Source: Mesorhizobium sp. (GTDB lineage: Bacteria > Pseudomonadota > Alphaproteobacteria > Rhizobiales > Rhizobiaceae). From it: a stretch of DNA of 64,000 bases. A program made the translations under genes and the position numbers. The notes under the pieces are model-generated. The model had not been told where the DNA came from, did not search any database, and was given only the letters and a program-made list of their open reading frames with translations. Shown one piece after another: positions 63,686-64,000 of the stretch; positions within the stretch are counted from its first letter, which is position 1; each line of letters begins with the position of its first letter. Location: positions 62,001 through 126,000 of the forward strand of contig NZ_JAEULZ010000002.1 in the NCBI RefSeq assembly GCF_016793485.1, in the 5' to 3' direction.

Positions 63686-64000
63686 TCACCAGGCCTTGCG
63701 GACGCCTAGGTTTCCGGTGAGGCCGAGCGCGGAGTCGGCACCGAATTGCACCGCGCCGCGTCCAAATCCGCTCCAGCCGTTGCCGGCGTTCAGGAAGCTC
63801 GCGCCCAGCGCAACTTCACCATAGACACCCTCGGCATCGAAGCCGGGGACAAAGCCGGTGCTGTTGCTGAAGAATGTGGCGGCATAGTCGCCGTCAAATT
63901 CGTTCCAGACGCTTGCCTCGACATAGGGCTCGATCAGCGTACCACTGCGGTCAATAGATGATCCGACCCGCGCACCAAGGCGCCCGCGCAGGCTGTCGCC
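63686..64000 (-). CDS. Partial: autotransporter-type outer-membrane beta-barrel C-terminus
   Basis: Only the last 104 residues lie in the window; the 5' end is beyond it. The stop is TGA at 63686. The residues show alternating amphipathic barrel strands with Y-V-E-A-S-V-W, E-V-A-L-G-A-S-F and N-L-G-V-R-K-A-W, ending in an aromatic residue as barrels need for BAM assembly. It fits the AT-beta domain of type Va autotransporters. No passenger domain is visible, so its function cannot be told. Confidence 0.75.
   Translation of the reverse strand, partial: GDSLRGRLGARVGSSIDRSGTLIEPYVEASVWNEFDGDYAATFFSNSTGFVPGFDAEGVYGEVALGASFLNAGNGWSGFGRGAVQFGADSALGLTGNLGVRKAW

Overview
The window looks like chromosomal DNA of a Hyphomicrobiales (Rhizobiales) alphaproteobacterium, most likely a Mesorhizobium/Phyllobacteriaceae-type organism. 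The evidence is high G+C throughout, alphaproteobacterial gene orders (aroQ-accB-accC-aat, clpP-clpX-lon-hupB, rpiA-DUF2059-gor, rplM-rpsI, ctaA-DUF2842), alphaproteobacterial families (DUF2155, the NDUFA12-like complex I subunit, DUF2059, DUF2842) and a class II DAHP synthase. No insertion sequence, prophage, CRISPR array or rRNA operon was seen. The species is an inference and cannot be fixed from sequence reading alone.

Layout. 1-1.4 kb: the 3' part of a nucleotidyltransferase/AGE-epimerase fusion. 1.6-8.6 kb: aroQ, accB-accC, aat, then on the minus strand a class D beta-lactamase, a DUF2155 protein and an NDUFA12-like protein; then a membrane methyltransferase, an MliC-type lysozyme inhibitor and NAD kinase. 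8.7-20 kb: DEAD-box RNA helicase, OmpA-like lipoprotein, a small secreted Cys protein, prfB with its programmed +1 frameshift, PBP1A, an AmiC-type amidase, class II DAHP synthase and a diguanylate cyclase. 20-25.5 kb: GFA-family protein, dgkA, a lipoprotein and a sugar ABC transporter. 25.5-29.7 kb: gor, DUF2059, rpiA, gph, tRNA-Val(CAC), HU. 29.8-37.1 kb: lon, clpX and clpP, with a plus-strand insert (a Tat-exported DUF1513 protein and a PIN toxin-antitoxin pair) between lon and clpX. 37.3-44.2 kb: FAD-dependent amine oxidase, cytochrome P450, cupin, metY, CoA-binding protein, crotonase-fold protein, PaaI thioesterase. 44.3-50.1 kb: rplM-rpsI, a frameshifted beta-propeller gene, an agmatinase-family hydrolase, argC, ctaA, DUF2842. 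50.1-59.9 kb: an exopolysaccharide region (deacetylase, GNAT-like protein, Wzc-like chain-length protein, Wza-like exporter, GT4 glycosyltransferase, polyprenyl-phosphate sugar-1-phosphate transferase, Wzy/O-antigen-ligase-like protein). 59.9-63.6 kb: a LysR regulator facing an aminotransferase-RidA pair, then a secreted hydrolase. The window ends inside an autotransporter-type outer-membrane barrel.

How the genes work together. Most of the window is housekeeping: fatty-acid precursor supply (AccBC), aromatic amino acids (AroQ, DAHP synthase), cell wall (PBP1A, AmiC), proteolysis (Lon, ClpXP) and translation (PrfB, L13, S9, tRNA-Val). The accessory content is concentrated in four places: the beta-lactamase, the insert between lon and clpX, the oxidase/P450/cupin group, and the 50-60 kb polysaccharide region. 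The polysaccharide gene set resembles that of holdfast or unipolar-polysaccharide adhesins and is the most interesting part, together with the LysR-aminotransferase-RidA module. None of this proves a new system; each item below is a specific, testable reading.
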